This document shows, one piece after another, positions 11,740 to 23,406 of a stretch of 64,000 nt of DNA. The DNA comes from Synaphobranchus kaupii (taxonomy: Eukaryota > Chordata > Actinopteri > Anguilliformes > Synaphobranchidae), in the NCBI GenBank assembly GCA_029718625.1, contig CM056383.1, forward strand, positions 19,569,930-19,633,929, in the 5' to 3' direction. The notes beneath the pieces are model-generated. The model had not been told where the DNA came from. It searched no databases and saw only the letters and a list, made by a program, of their open reading frames with translations. Position 1 is the first letter of the stretch; every line of letters begins with the position of its first letter. Made by a program: the position numbers and the translations under genes.

Positions 11740-12720
11740 AAACTGAGTGCCCCACTTTCACACAACACCCTCTTCCTCTCTCATTCTTTTTCTGCCACTG
11801 TCACCTCATCCCACCCCAGCACACATAGCGTTACAAAACGATGCCTTTTTCGCAGCCCAGCAACTGCCTTACATCGCCCCGGCTTGCCTAATAAGGCTTC
11901 AGAGCAGAAGAGCGCAATTAGCGCACATTAACAATGAAATCACTCATAGACAAACCAGTCACTCCTCGCGTAACAAATACCCTTACCCAGGGCTGTTTAT
12001 GTAGAGATTTTATTAGACACAGAAGACCAGGAAAGTACTATAAATACCAATTCAGGGAAATAAAAATTTAAAAATAGACGAGGAAAAAAGTTACTTTCGT
12101 CCAAAGTTGTGCTCCAGTCAGCATGTGCGAGAGGTCAACCGGAGGTCACGGTTCTCGCAAGCATACGGGAAAACAAACCCCAAATGGAACACCAAGGCAT
12201 GTGTCCCTGTGCCAGAAGAGTCCACAATTTATTCAGCGGAGATGCGAGCTTTCTATTAATATCACAGACAGTGTAGGCCGTGTGTCACTGAGGCATGAGG
12301 GAACCGTGGCCGCGCGGGGCCTGCTAGGGTTCATTCACCTCTCCTGTAAACTGGAGTTGAAGAATATACAGATGAGCCGTAAACGAGGAGGGCCTGTGCG
12401 CCTCTGTGTCTTCCAGATGTAACTCTGTCCAGACGGATCCTTGAGGACTTCGGTCTGACGGAGCTGAAGATTGAAGAAAGGGCTGGCTGGCGGGAGGAAT
12501 AACAGCGGCCTCGTTTTTCCGGGTTGCTATTTAGACTCGGCCTTTCCCCAGATGGTAGTGATTTATAACAGCGGGACGTCGCTCCTGGTTCTAGAGCGCT
12601 TCAGGGGCTCCCGACGCAGGGGAGGATGATGGCACCGCCAGCACCTCTCAGTGACCTCTCCAGCTCAAGAGGCCCCTGAAGAGGGGGCACGGAGATTAAC
12701 ATACCACTGTAGCATAGCAC
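11740..12720. other. Unique GC-moderate sequence, function unknown
   Basis: This stretch is less AT-rich and apparently repeat-free. It contains homeodomain-like caattagc cores and several CpGs but no frame longer than about 100 codons. It could contain an untranslated exon or regulatory DNA; nothing in the sequence decides this. Confidence 0.25.
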
Positions 12721-12777
12721 CTCCTGCTGGCAGAGCTCTAACATGGCTGGTGCCTCTTTTTAAGCACAATGTTTAAA

Positions 12778-12870
12778 CCAGGGTGGCCAACATTGGTCCC
12801 AAAGAGCCCACATGGGCTGCTGGTTTTTGTTTTCACATTAAAATCAGAAACCATTTCAGACCCAAGGATC
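12778..12870 (+). repeat. Dispersed short repeat (copy 1 of a family)
   Basis: Carries the pattern gggtggccaacattggtccc followed by a gctggtttttgtttt stretch. The same general pattern recurs near 14205, 38083, 38240 (inverted), 40803 (inverted), 41520 (inverted), 58548 and 63418. Confidence 0.4.
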
Positions 12871-14080
12871 AGGAGAGACATGTGCACAATAAATTGCTTT
12901 AATCAATAAATTACGTTGTTCTTAAATCTACGTAACCTGGAGCCACTGTTATAGTTAATGGAAGATTATCTTGGTGTTGGGGTACCTCATTACAGTCTTT
13001 ATTTGTAGATTTTGTTTTAAGAATATACTACTAGGATATATAAGGGCAAAATGTATTTGCTACTTTCAGTACATTTTGAGTTACAGGCTAAACCATCATG
13101 TATTCCAACAGGATAATAAATACTTGTTAATAAACATAAATCATTTACATAAAATCAGTACTTTCATGAATTGTTCTCCATAATAATGAAGAATGTTTAG
13201 AACATTAATATTTTGAACATTCAAACCGCTGAAAGACTCCACCTCCACTTTAAGTTCGAAAATTAAACATTTCTTCTGACAGTTTCCTGCCCCTCGGTGG
13301 TGAATATGAGTTACTACAGCTGGGGTTAGTGCATGTGCTTTTGTCTAACTTGTCTGACCTCAACTCCTTAAAATGTAAAGAGAATAGTGCTCTCCTTGAG
13401 TGATTAGCTCATTCAATATAAGGATTGTTTATCATTATTTATGCATTCATGTGACCAATTGGAATATATTTTTGGAATCATTGGATTAATGCAACATAAT
13501 ATTCTATGATTGCATGGACTGTTGCTCAACTTCATTTCACAAATAGTAACAAATGGTATGTGTCACATACACCATGGCAGATTATTAGTCATTGATACCC
13601 CCCAAAACAGCGTCAGATACCTCCCCTGCTGAAAGGCTGTAGTACTCTCTTTTTCCACATGGTGACACCCTTGTGTCAGAAATAGCCTAATGTAACAGAA
13701 AGAGTTCAGTTAACAGACACCACCAACGATTTCTGAACAATGCAAAGCAAGCACTACAGTCATGCAACTGACGATATGGAATTAGCTAGTCATTTAGCCT
13801 GCACTGTATGCCGTTTAATAATAATCCAATGGCCTACCCTTAATAAATACCATTATCCATGAACTTCTGCTGTTCAATCAAATAAGGCCTTAATTCCTTT
13901 CCATTATCACCATTATCTTGTTCCCTGAAAAGCATCCTTCACAAATTAACATGGTGCGATATGAAATTATTTATTCAGCTTTCCTTGTGCACCGGACCCC
14001 AAGCTGTGCTGACTGTGTCATGAAGTCTGACCATGTCATTTGGAAGTTGTCATGGAGAGTATAGGAACATACGTATATGA

Positions 14081-14149
14081 TGTGTATGTGTGGGCGTGTG
14101 TGCGTGTGCATGTGTGTGTGTGCGTGTGCATGTGTGTGTGTATGTGTGT
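14081..14149. repeat. Compound TG-rich microsatellite
   Basis: Contains two adjacent 20-bp repeats (14101-14120 and 14121-14140) within a longer TG-rich tract. Confidence 0.85.
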
Positions 14150-14204
14150 CTCAAAAAAGGGATTTAATGTTCTCAGACTTCTATTTGCTCTAGAACAGGA
14201 GTAG

Positions 14205-14330
14205 GAGTAGGCAACCCTGATCCTGACGTGCCAGAGATGGTCCTGGTTTTTTCTCTATCCAAACCTATAACTGCATAATTGGACTAATTCTTAAGCTCTA
14301 TGATCGCAGGTGACTGTGTGCTGGAGATAT
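14205..14330 (+). repeat. Dispersed short repeat (copy 2)
   Basis: Starts with ggcaaccctgatcctgac and continues through a ggtcctggttttt stretch, like the copy at 12778-12870 but more diverged. Confidence 0.35.
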
Positions 14331-14490
14331 TCAGCTGGTTCATCATTCATGCTCTGGATATTCCTCCCAGGCTCTAAATAATCGACCAAACTCTTGAGAT
14401 AAAGCTTGGATGGAATGAAACAGAGAAACATTACTGCCACTCCAGTACTAGGGATGCCTAGTGCCTACCCGTGCTCTAGAACTTTCTCAG

Positions 14491-14526
14491 GTGCATGTGC
14501 GTGCGTGCGTGCGTGCGTGCGTGCAT
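14491..14526. repeat. (GTGC)n microsatellite
   Basis: About seven GTGC units. The Cys/Val/Arg-rich frame across it is an artefact. Confidence 0.85.
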
Positions 14527-16659
14527 GTGTTCCCATTTCCATAACTTGCTCTGTGACTCTCCCTACAGTCACAGCTCCTTTCAGCGCCCACCCAGAGTTC
14601 CTCAAGGGGTCACTGAGTTCCTCTCCACAGAGATTCCTAAGTACAAAGGTCCCCTTTGATCACTCCCTTTAAATACACCGCTTAGTAATGACATCCACAA
14701 ACACAGGGCTACACAGGGCCACTGACATCGGGCTTTCGCCACAACCTCACCACCAGTTCAGAAGTCAACTTTCCTGCTCGATCAAACATCTTGATTTAGC
14801 TTTAACAGAGGTGTGCTATGTCGCGGTGCTCCCGGTGTTAGGGTGCAGCTTATGTTCCTTTGTAGAGCTACGGCCTGTGGTGTGATTGAGTGGATGTGGT
14901 GCTTTCTGGGCCAGGCCATGGCCTTCACTGTCACTGTTCTTTACATGGGGAATGATATAGTAACCCATCACCTGCAGTAGGTTTAGATTTACAGAAAAAC
15001 AGTTGAGATGGGGTAATTTATTCTATGAAACTTGGGTTTGACACACAAAGCCAAAAGCACACAGGCAAACAAACATACACAAAGGAGCAAGCACAAACAG
15101 GAACACACACGTGGGCAAATGCACATATGCACACACAAACCCATATGCAAATGCTGCCCTGGAGTTGTTGTAAGTGACAATCTCACAGGAGGATGGGCCT
15201 GTGGCTTTTTCTGGGGCTTAATCTCTCACGCTTCAGGATCTGGACCATGAAATCCTGGGTATTGGGTGACCAGTGTTGACCTTTTAAGACTTTAGGTAAA
15301 TTCAAAGCAATTTGAGCATTCTTCTTATTTAATTGCTATTTGCCTTTAAGCATAGCTAGCGCTGAGCAGTAAAATGCAATTTGGCTGGTTTAGGTTCCGA
15401 GGTTGGAGAGAGAATGTGAAAGGAAGAGAACAGAAGGTCAGTGTTCCTGAAAGAGTTAAAGGCGTCACCGTCAATCTAGTCCCATCTCGTCATACAGCAA
15501 GACTATCTGGGACGACAAAATAAATCTGTGATTTACGGGTCAGGTTTATGACTATTATGACACTACAGGTGTCAGATGTGGACTATTAGCACCCGTCTCT
15601 CATGTGGAACGGGCATGCTTTTCAATGTTCTGTTCTGGGTGTTGAATAAGTTACTTGGAGCTTGAGAGCGAGCATTCCAGTCCATCCCCATCTCCAGCAG
15701 GGAGATTCCCTCTCCAGGGGCCGCTTCTGTGATTCCCCCACTCGTCACATTAGAAGACTGGAACATAGTTTACCCACAATCCTCTCAACGCCCGACCCCT
15801 CCCCATCCCAAAAGTATTAGGGTGTACTGTAGGTCACAGCCCCAGCCAGTAGGAGAAAGTATGAATACATCCATTCAGCCTCTGACTTTGTGTTTTTTAT
15901 GTGTACCATGTCACTTATGAGCTCATATACTCTCTCATTCCCACTGTAAATGTCCACAGAGGAGAGATTTGTGTGAAGTGCTGAGAGATGACCTGGACTG
16001 ACTGAGTGACTGGCTGATGTTGCTTCTTTTATACATGTCTAAGAAGACATGTGGTAGGCATCCAAACAAAAATGATAGTTAAAGAGAAAAAGGAAGTTTT
16101 GGTGATGCTGATGTTTTTTTTCTTTTTTTTTTCTTTGAGGCATGTTCATTCACTGCCTGTTGAAGAATATCTGTGAACTGATGTTGACAACAGGTGTCAG
16201 TGTTCTAGAACAATGTCATTGTGATGCCGGCCAATCAGAGGTGGTAGCTGTGGCAAAGAGCACGATGTGATTGGATAGCAGCTGATTCCTGAGAGCTGCA
16301 GACAGACACCAAGGGCTTATTGTGTATGTGGAAACCGTGGCTCCTTTCGCCAGCCGCCTCATGAAGGAATCCATTGTGAGGTCATTCCTGGCTATCATTT
16401 ATCTCCTGCTGTTGTCAGTGAAAATCAGTTGCTCGTCACATTAATTAACAAGAGATTATGACAAAATACTTCCCTCCCACAGACAACAAAGCATTGGAAT
16501 TGGAGCGTTTGTGTTCTGATATTTGAATTGACAACAGCACACTGAACGAAATGGGACAGAGTGTCCTCACACTGGAACTAGTGATCTTGAATATCATCGA
16601 CAAAAACGATATATTTCTGGATTTTACAACCATGTTTGTGTTACTTTTCATGTGAAAAT
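14527..16659. other. Non-coding, nothing recognised
   Basis: Includes a degenerate ACA/CAAACA-rich patch (15045-15150). Frames are short and without domains. Confidence 0.4.
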
Positions 16660-16960
16660 GTAGCACGTTCGCGGTCTCCCTCAGTGAGGAGGGAATGGTG
16701 GTGGCTGTCTTGTGAAGTATTGTGGGAAGCCTGAAGGCACGCTTACCTGCGGGTGGGGTCGGCTTTGTCCGGCAGTGTGGAGAGAGAGAGAGAGAGACTG
16801 GTGGCGGGGGGGACCCACATATATAGCCTCTGTTAGCCGTGTGATACTGTGACTCATTGTGTTTTTATGAATTGTAGTAAATAAAGATAATTTTTACCTC
16901 TATTACTGTCTGGCGTACTGTTTGGAGAGTGATGGATCCATAAAAAACCTGGTCCGGATT
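16660..16960 (+). mobile_element. Possible solo LTR or LTR fragment
   Basis: A GC-rich stretch with a GA microsatellite (16781-16797) is followed by a TATA-like catatatatagcc near 16818 and, about 65 bases later, by an aataaag polyadenylation-like signal near 16882 and a tacctctattactgtctgg segment. This U3-R-U5-like order suggests an LTR, but I cannot define matching TG...CA ends or a target duplication, and no internal retroelement region is adjacent. Confidence 0.25.
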
Positions 16961-17832
16961 CAGTCTCGGGATTATCCTGGTTCAAATGGATGACATAATG
17001 TTCTGCATAATGCCAATTTATATGGTGGTATGGGACACATTTTTCCCTCCTATTTTATACTATTGCACAAACTCTTGTATCCTGCTAATTGTTTACATGC
17101 AGTCAGCTGGTTTTGAAAAACCTGACATTGGCCACTGACTGGATTGTAGTCTTTCAACCTGGTAGTTAACAACTGGCTGTGAATTTACCTGAAGTAGTAA
17201 TAAAAAAATCATGGCATTGTTTTAGTGAGGAAAAATGAGATGAGATGTAAGAACGAGATTGTCTTTAAGGGATCTGTGCATTTTTAAATGGTACATTTTT
17301 AAATATATTAAGGTCAATCTTGAGACTACTTTCCAAACAATTTCAGTGGGGTACCTCAAAGTTATCAGGAAAGAGTATATGTAAAAATAGCTTTGTTTCT
17401 ATTTTAGGACATTCCAGTCACTAAATGTATAGCCAGCAAACATCTGAGAAAACACATGTAGAATGTGTCCACATTAAAATATTCAGTTTTAGTTAAATTC
17501 TAAAAGAATTCATAACCAAGGGGAATATGTCTTACTCAACCAGGGTAAAATGTGCTTTATCATAGTTGAGTTAACTCTAAACACTTTCATGGGTATGTTT
17601 TAATCTCTCATAGAACCCTTGGCACCATTTAACAGTGAGCAAGTAAATACTCAGATGGGGTGAGACACCATCCAACTATTATTTGAAATATAAAGGTTAA
17701 AATAATCCTAAAGGTAATGCCTGTAATGCATTTCAATGACAGGGCCTTCAGGGCCATTGGTTCTCCTCCTTACTCGCTGGGAAATTCACACCAGACCTCT
17801 CCCTGCACCCATTCTCAGTCAGCACAGGGGCA

Positions 17833-18065
17833 GGGCTAACATGGAAGGAACAGTGACATCACAGACAGGTCTAACATAGTAGAAACAGTGACATCACCGT
17901 CAGGATTAACAAGGGAGAAACAATGATATCATAGGAAGGCTTACACAGGAGTAACAGTGACATCACAAGAGGAGCAAATGCAAGAAACAGTGACATCATG
18001 GTCAGGGATAACACTGGAATAACAATGTCATAATAGGCAAGGCTAATGTGAGGACGAGTGTCATT
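17833..18065. repeat. Degenerate minisatellite, unit about 34 bp
   Basis: Six or seven diverged units built on ggctaacat...gaaacagtgacatcac. The core cagtgacatcac recurs about every 34 bases. The minus-strand open frame across it (17871-18110) reads repeated Leu/Ser-rich modules and reflects the repeat, not a gene. Confidence 0.75.
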
Positions 18066-18371
18066 ACAGCTGACTGTTTGAGATGAAATGACTGGGCCCA
18101 ATTCACTCAAACTTTATCACCGTTGATATTTTACAAGAATGAACTCTCTTGGGCCGGGCCTATATTGAGTTGTGTGCAACACAAGCGAAAACAAAGACCC
18201 AGACATGGTTTATGAACAAAACAGAATACACTGTCCTTTTGTGAGGTTGAAGGCATGACCTCATCGTAGTTCCACACAACAAATAGGGATAGCAAAGGGG
18301 CTAAGGATAGCAGCAGGTCTGCGTTCTCAAAAACACCCTCATATTCCATCTATGGCCTGCAAAGGAATTCA

Positions 18372-18583
18372 GTTTACATTATAGGCATTTAGCAGACGCT
18401 CTTATCCAGAGCGACTTACACAACTTCATATTACATGTATCCATTTATACAGCTGGATATATACTGAAGCAATGCAGGTTAAATACCTTGCTCAAGGGTA
18501 CAACGGCAGTGTCGTACCTGGGAATCGAACCTGCAACCTTTCGGTTACAAGTCCAGTTCCTTAACCATTATACTACACTGCCT
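18372..18583 (-). mobile_element. tRNA-derived SINE, fish type
   Basis: Read on the minus strand, it begins ggcagtgtagtataatggtt (A-box region), has the B box ggttcgattcc (18531-18521), a short body, and ends with the tail gtaagtcgctctggataaga through tctgctaaatgcc. That tail is widely shared between fish SINEs and their partner LINEs, which supply the reverse transcriptase. Length is about 212 bp. No clear target duplication is visible. The SINE has no coding capacity. Confidence 0.8.
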
Positions 18584-18816
18584 ATATGACCAAGGTGAGG
18601 TCGTGGCAACGTGTCGTGAGTGTTCAGATAATCCACCCTTAACCTGTTCACACTTTCACCAATCCAGCTACCATCCAGGTCACATCGGTCTTCCACTTTA
18701 ATTGATCAATTTATTTGTTGATTGATTGAATAATTGATTGATTTTGATCAATTAACAGAATGCATATGCCAAAATAAATTTGGTATAATGATGTTACTTT
18801 ATAAAACAACAAGGAA

Positions 18817-18871
18817 AATAATAATAATAATAATAATAATAATCATCATTATTATCATCATTATTATTATT
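18817..18871. repeat. (AAT)n followed by (ATT)n, self-complementary
   Basis: An AAT run meets ATC/ATT runs, so the two halves can pair. It lies directly before the hairpin at 18924 and the L2 fragment. Confidence 0.85.
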
Positions 18872-18923
18872 CTTTCTCCAGCTCCTAATAAGGGATGGGA
18901 AATTTCCCTTGTGTTAATGTCTC

Positions 18924-18955
18924 CAGTTGTCAGAATTACTCAATTCTGACAACTG
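18924..18955. repeat. Perfect 14-bp hairpin
   Basis: cagttgtcagaatt and its exact reverse complement are separated by a 4-base loop (actc). It lies just 5' of the L2-like coding remnant and may mark an insertion junction. Confidence 0.8.
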
Positions 18956-19044
18956 AATTAATGCAAAATCTACTCAGCCTTGAAGCCTTATTGAATCCTA
19001 AATATAATATGCAAGGGTATTGACTGGCACAAAAAAGAGAGACC

Positions 19045-19383
19045 ACATTACCCCCCACACTCCTTAAACTACACTGGCTACCTGTGCGTTTTAGAATAGA
19101 TTTTAAGGTTCTTCTTCTAGTTTTTAAAACGATAAAAGGTTTAGCACCAACATACTTAGGTGACTGCATTCAGGAACATGTGCCTAGTAGAACCCTTAGA
19201 TCCTCCACTGCTTCTCTCTTAGTAATTCCCAAAGTAAACCGTAAGAGAAGCGGTGAGGCGGCTTTTAGCTTTTATGCCCCTAGGCTCTGGAACGCCTTAC
19301 CAGGCAATATCAAAGAGGCAGAAACTCTTAACATTTTTAAGAAACTTCTTAAAACACACCTATTTAAACTTGCCTTTAGTTAG
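19045..19383 (+). pseudogene. C-terminal remnant of L2-like ORF2 protein
   Basis: The frame reads LLKLHWLPVRFRIDFKVLLL near its start, then GLAPTYLGDCI, TLRSS and APRLWNALP, and ends LKTHLFKLAFS at a stop. This is the conserved tail found after the reverse-transcriptase domain in L2/CR1-like LINEs. An upstream KKRDHIT-type segment lies in another frame, with a frame change near 19050 at a C run. No catalytic residues remain, so it cannot support retrotransposition. Confidence 0.75.
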
Positions 19384-19591
19384 CTTGCTCTGCCTTTTAA
19401 TTTAAATTTAAATTTAATTTTCTTATTTTTAGGACTGATGTGTTTTTTATTTATTTATTTTATTATTTTTATTACCATGTACTAGTCTAATTGATTTATT
19501 TTTAAGCTTATTTATCTTTTTAAAGCTGTTTTATCTATTATTTTATTTTATTTCTTTTCTTTCTTTTATTCTGTATAGTGGGGTGAAAGAA

Positions 19592-19853
19592 GAGGCCAGT
19601 AGGGCGCTCAATTTAAAAGTTTGACTAGGGACCGACGGGTTCGTCACTCTGCGGAGTGATTCAAACTGTGGAGGCTGTATGCTGCTCCCACCCATGGGCA
19701 AATGAAAATCAAAACGTAGAAAGAGGCCAGTAGGGCGCTCAACTTAAAAGTTGACTAGGGACCGACGGGTTCGTCACACTGCGAAGTGACTCAAACTGTG
19801 GAGGCTGTATGCTGCTCCCACCCATGGGAAAATATACCTCGAAGGAGGGACAT
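19592..19853. repeat. 131-bp tandem duplication in the LINE tail
   Basis: Unit 1 begins gaggccagtagggcgctca at 19592 and unit 2 begins with the same sequence at 19723. The units share a ggaccgacgggttcgtca block and a gctgctcccacccatggg block, with a few substitutions and a one-base indel between them; unit 2 diverges after about 19833. Confidence 0.85.
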
Positions 19854-19984
19854 TGTCTCGTAAATGTTCTATTGCCTTTATGTCTATTTTTCTTCTATTG
19901 CTTTTGTTCTGTATTTTGTTTTCTATTGTTGTGAAGCACTTTGGGCTGCATTTTATGTATGAAAGGTGCTATACAAATAAAGTT

Positions 19985-20004
19985 TATTATTATTATTATT
20001 ATTA
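19985..20004. repeat. (TTA)n tail of the L2 fragment
   Basis: Short TTA repeat directly after aataaag, in the position of an L2 terminal repeat. The next 1.07 kb (20005-21080) shows nothing recognisable. Confidence 0.8.
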
Positions 20005-21080
20005 AATGCCAAATTCAGCTGAGAAACCCAGTTTTATCTGTAGTTTCTAGGTAGGATATAAGAGCTACAATGACACAGAGCTTGCCTTTATTTCTTTTAG
20101 TGAAGCAGTCTTTAAAACCACACTCGATTGGAAACATTGCTTTTAAATTTAAATTTAGTCCTTTTATTAAAAAACACGCAAAAAAACATACATATATACT
20201 GTACATATGCTAAGCATCTGTAAGTACAATGGCCAACCTCCATGGAATTATCTGTCATGGTTTATTGAATTCAATATAGATACAGCACAAAAATGTTAAG
20301 TATAGATGTCTGCCAATGCACGTGACAGGTTCAATGTTTCCAAGCAGCTGAGTAAATATACCATATAGTTGTGCTCAATAAATCTCTCTCTGTAATATCT
20401 GGCAGATAAAATATCACTTCTTTCCATGAAAATCTCATGTGAACACTTGCACATTTTTGTCCTTATAAATTCCCACCTCTTTGGAGCTCTCCAGCCCACC
20501 CTTAGACCTTGAAAGATTTACATTGGATGGTTGACATTCAATGTGAAAGTTGACGCTGACAGGTGTTTGCAAAGCCTTTCCTTTCATAGAAGCTCAAGTG
20601 CCCATGAGGTGCCTTGATACTTTAACGGCAATACACACAAGGACCAGAACTGGGCGCAACTTCGTAGCGGTTGTATGAAGTGGTGGGTGAGTGTTGTGTA
20701 ATGTGAGAATGCTGTAGGCATAAGAAAGTAGGTTGGCAACTTGGCATGGAATGCACAGTGCTGCCTTCGAAAATTGAAAGTGATTGTAAAGCAGAGTTGC
20801 AGAGTTTGTCAGAGCTGAAACTGACATTCACACCCACAGTTCTTTAAATGACAGAATTGTAAAATGTGTCAGTAAGAATGACTGAACTAGCTTCCTGCTT
20901 AAGTGCAGAATATAGGTTCAGGTTTAAGTGCAGAACATAACTCCTGGGTGTAGATAAAATTATGGTAAGTATACGTATATAAGTTCATGTCCTGCCTATA
21001 GCTCACACTGCTGCCCACTATGTTTTCTGTCTTTGCACTTGTATCCCATCTTGATCTGTTATGTCTTTAACAGAATTCTC

Positions 21081-21099
21081 CTACTACTACTACTACTAC

Positions 21100-21138
<39 letters not shown>
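21081..21138. repeat. (CTA)n(ATA)n microsatellite
   Basis: Six or seven CTA units run into about fifteen ATA units. It forms the left border of the modular repeat. Confidence 0.9.
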
Positions 21139-21141
<3 letters not shown>

Positions 21142-21927
21142 TAGCTGCAAGCAGCGATTCCCGGGGACCGAGCGGCATTAGCGGCATTTGTCAAACACAG
21201 AGACTGCAAAATGGTAGACAACTCTAGATAGGGTTGACCCAAAAAGCAAATGTGTTTCTAATCAGGACTTTTGCCACTGTTGATGGTATCTTAACCCGAT
21301 CCCGTAAGGGCTTGTGTATTATCGTAAATTCTTCATTTTCCTAGTAGCCTACTTCATTTTTATGGTGACATTGTGTTATGTGTGAAAACCATAACCCGAA
21401 CAGAGCTGAAGTGCACATCCTCTTTGTTGCAAATTAATCAAGAAATCTTGCCTGCTAAACAACAGGACAACATAGGTAGGCCTACACATAGACAGATGTT
21501 TTTGCCGGCTTTTGTGTGAGATTGAGACTAGTGACGATGTTTGAAAAGAAATGTTAGTTCAAAACATGTAGCTAATGGCACAGTTATGAATAGATTTTTT
21601 ACATTACTGCAACAACGCGCTCTATACCAGATAATATTTTGCTTGAAAACTTTATTTTCTGTGTCTGACAAATGGATACTTGTTCCCATAGCCAACTGCG
21701 TAACCTGCAGTAAATATTTTGTTAGTCGGTAGTATCGTAAGCTACTGGGCCATGTCGGCTGCCTTTTACGTCTTTTAAGTACAAGTGAAACAGTGAACAG
21801 TTAATACTGTTAAATTTCTTAACCTTTGCAATAAAAATGCACTCATTACTGTGAAAAGAACATTAAAAGAAGCTTAGCATTTACACAATAATTTTGCCAA
21901 ACATTAACCTAGCCATTGGTACCAAGC

Positions 21928-21986
21928 GGAAATGGAACCACTGACCTCACGGAAGGAAAGCCTAGATTGTAACCACTAGGCCAAAG
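21928..21986 (-). repeat. tRNA-like sequence 1 in the modular repeat
   Basis: On the minus strand ctttggcctagtggttaca resembles an A box and gtcagtggttccattt a weak B box. The clover-leaf is incomplete, so it is a tRNA-derived fragment, not a gene. Confidence 0.35.
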
Positions 21987-22183
21987 CAGGTTAGCAGAAA
22001 TGTGCAGACCAAATAAGACTTTTGTGTTGCGGTATCGGATTATGTTGGCTTACTGATTTCAGAATTCAAACAGTTAACAGTTAATATTGTGAAATTTAAC
22101 TGTTAATAAAAATAACTTTTTTATGTTAAAAGAACATTCTTAGCATGACATCACATTGTGCGCTTCAAAAAAATGTTGGGAAC

Positions 22184-22250
22184 AGGTGAGGATTGAACCA
22201 CCAACCTACTACACGGTAGTAAAATGTCTTAAACACTAAGCTACAGGAAC
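22184..22250 (-). repeat. tRNA-like sequence 2 in the modular repeat
   Basis: On the minus strand gtagcttagtgtttaagac (A-box-like) is followed by ggtggttcaatcc (B-box-like) at tRNA spacing. It occupies the same place in its 277-bp unit as tRNA-like sequence 1. Confidence 0.4.
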
Positions 22251-23406
22251 GTTCACAGTTGGTAAGGTAGGTAAACAGCCTGTTAAGCATAGATAGTGTA
22301 CTTGGCAGATGGAATACCTGCCATCCCAACATATGTATTTATATAGCGCCAACACGTGGATTGATTGGGTTAAAACTGCAGGGCTCAAGTCTTGATCTAA
22401 CTCTCAATCAACCCACCAAGTTTCAGAACTTTATGTCAAACGGTTTTAGAATTACTAGCATTTTTGTGATAAGCCCCGCCAAATGCAAAATTCATTGGCT
22501 TCTCATTCGGCCATTTTTTGAAATAGGCCTTAGAAAAGTAATGCATGTATGAAGTGATGTGGGCTGAGTCTCTCAAACAGGTTTTGTACAAATTGGTCAA
22601 ATCCTGTAGGAGGAGTAGCATTTTAAGTGTTTTACAAAAAATGTTAATTAGCGGAAAATCGAACATGGCAGACTTCATGGTTCCTTGAGGCAAATTTGTT
22701 GGGCATGAGCAGTGGGACTTGTACACCAAAATTTGTGACTCTAGATCAAACAGGGCATTGGCAGTGGGCGTGTCAATGATTTTTAGTGAATTTTAAAATA
22801 TTTTCTTACATTTGGATCTCTATAGCGCCACCACGTGGCTCAATTGGGTTGAAACTGCAGGTCAAGTCCTGATATTACTGTTAAGAGACCTACAAAGTTT
22901 CATAACTTTCTGTCAAATGGTTTTGGAAGCATTATTGTGATAAACCACGCCCACTGAACATTCATTGGCTCGTCATTTGGCCACTTCTTGACAAAAGCAG
23001 TGAGCTTAGTGCACACACCAAGTTTCGTGCAAGTCGCTCAAATTTTGTAGGAGGAGTAGCATTTTAAATGTTTTACAAAAAATGCTAATTAGTGGAAATA
23101 TGGTGGACTTTATGGGTCCATGAGGCAAATTTCTTCGGCATGAGCAAAGGGACCTGTATACCAAATTTTGTGACTCTAGGTGAAACGGGGCATCGGCAGT
23201 GGGCGTGTCAATGTCAAAACTTTGCCATGTGCACTACAGCGCCACCAGGTGTTCAATCTGCGTCATAATAGAAAGGATCCAAGAGTTTGGCAATCCCAAC
23301 AAGCCTGCCAAGTTTGGTGATTCTAGGCCAAACCAGCTCACTGGGATTTTAGGTGAAAGGGAAAAAAACAAAAAAACAATAGTGTACCAGCAGCTACGCT
23401 AGTAAT

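Larger units (their letters stand above)
19018..19990 (+). mobile_element. 5'-truncated L2-type LINE, 3' end
   Basis: The end of an ORF2-like frame (19045-19383) is followed by a ~600-bp 3' region that finishes gaagcactttgggctgc...gtgctatacaaataaag and a TTA repeat, as L2 LINEs do. Most of ORF2, including endonuclease and the reverse-transcriptase core, is missing, as expected of 5' truncation during target-primed reverse transcription. The 3' region holds a 131-bp tandem duplication (19592-19853). Related clades such as Rex1 are possible alternatives. Confidence 0.75.
21139..23406. mobile_element. Modular 2.3-kb repeat between two microsatellites, class unknown
   Basis: It begins tatagctgcaagcagcga and ends cagcagctacgctagta, ends that are roughly inverted, and is flanked by (ATA)n and (GAA)n. 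Inside are two ~277-bp units starting near 21789 and 22066, each with a tRNA-like stretch, then two ~479-bp units marked by tatagcgcca...cacgtgg at 22342 and 22821, and a third partial unit at about 23233. The later units share ggaggagtagcattttaa and cagtgggcgtgtcaatg blocks. No coding frame. I take it to be a non-autonomous teleost repeat but cannot assign a superfamily. Confidence 0.6.

Noticed and set aside
17871..18110. Hydrophobic repeat-containing minus-strand frame resembling a membrane protein
   Set aside because: Produced by the 34-bp minisatellite, not by selection for a protein.
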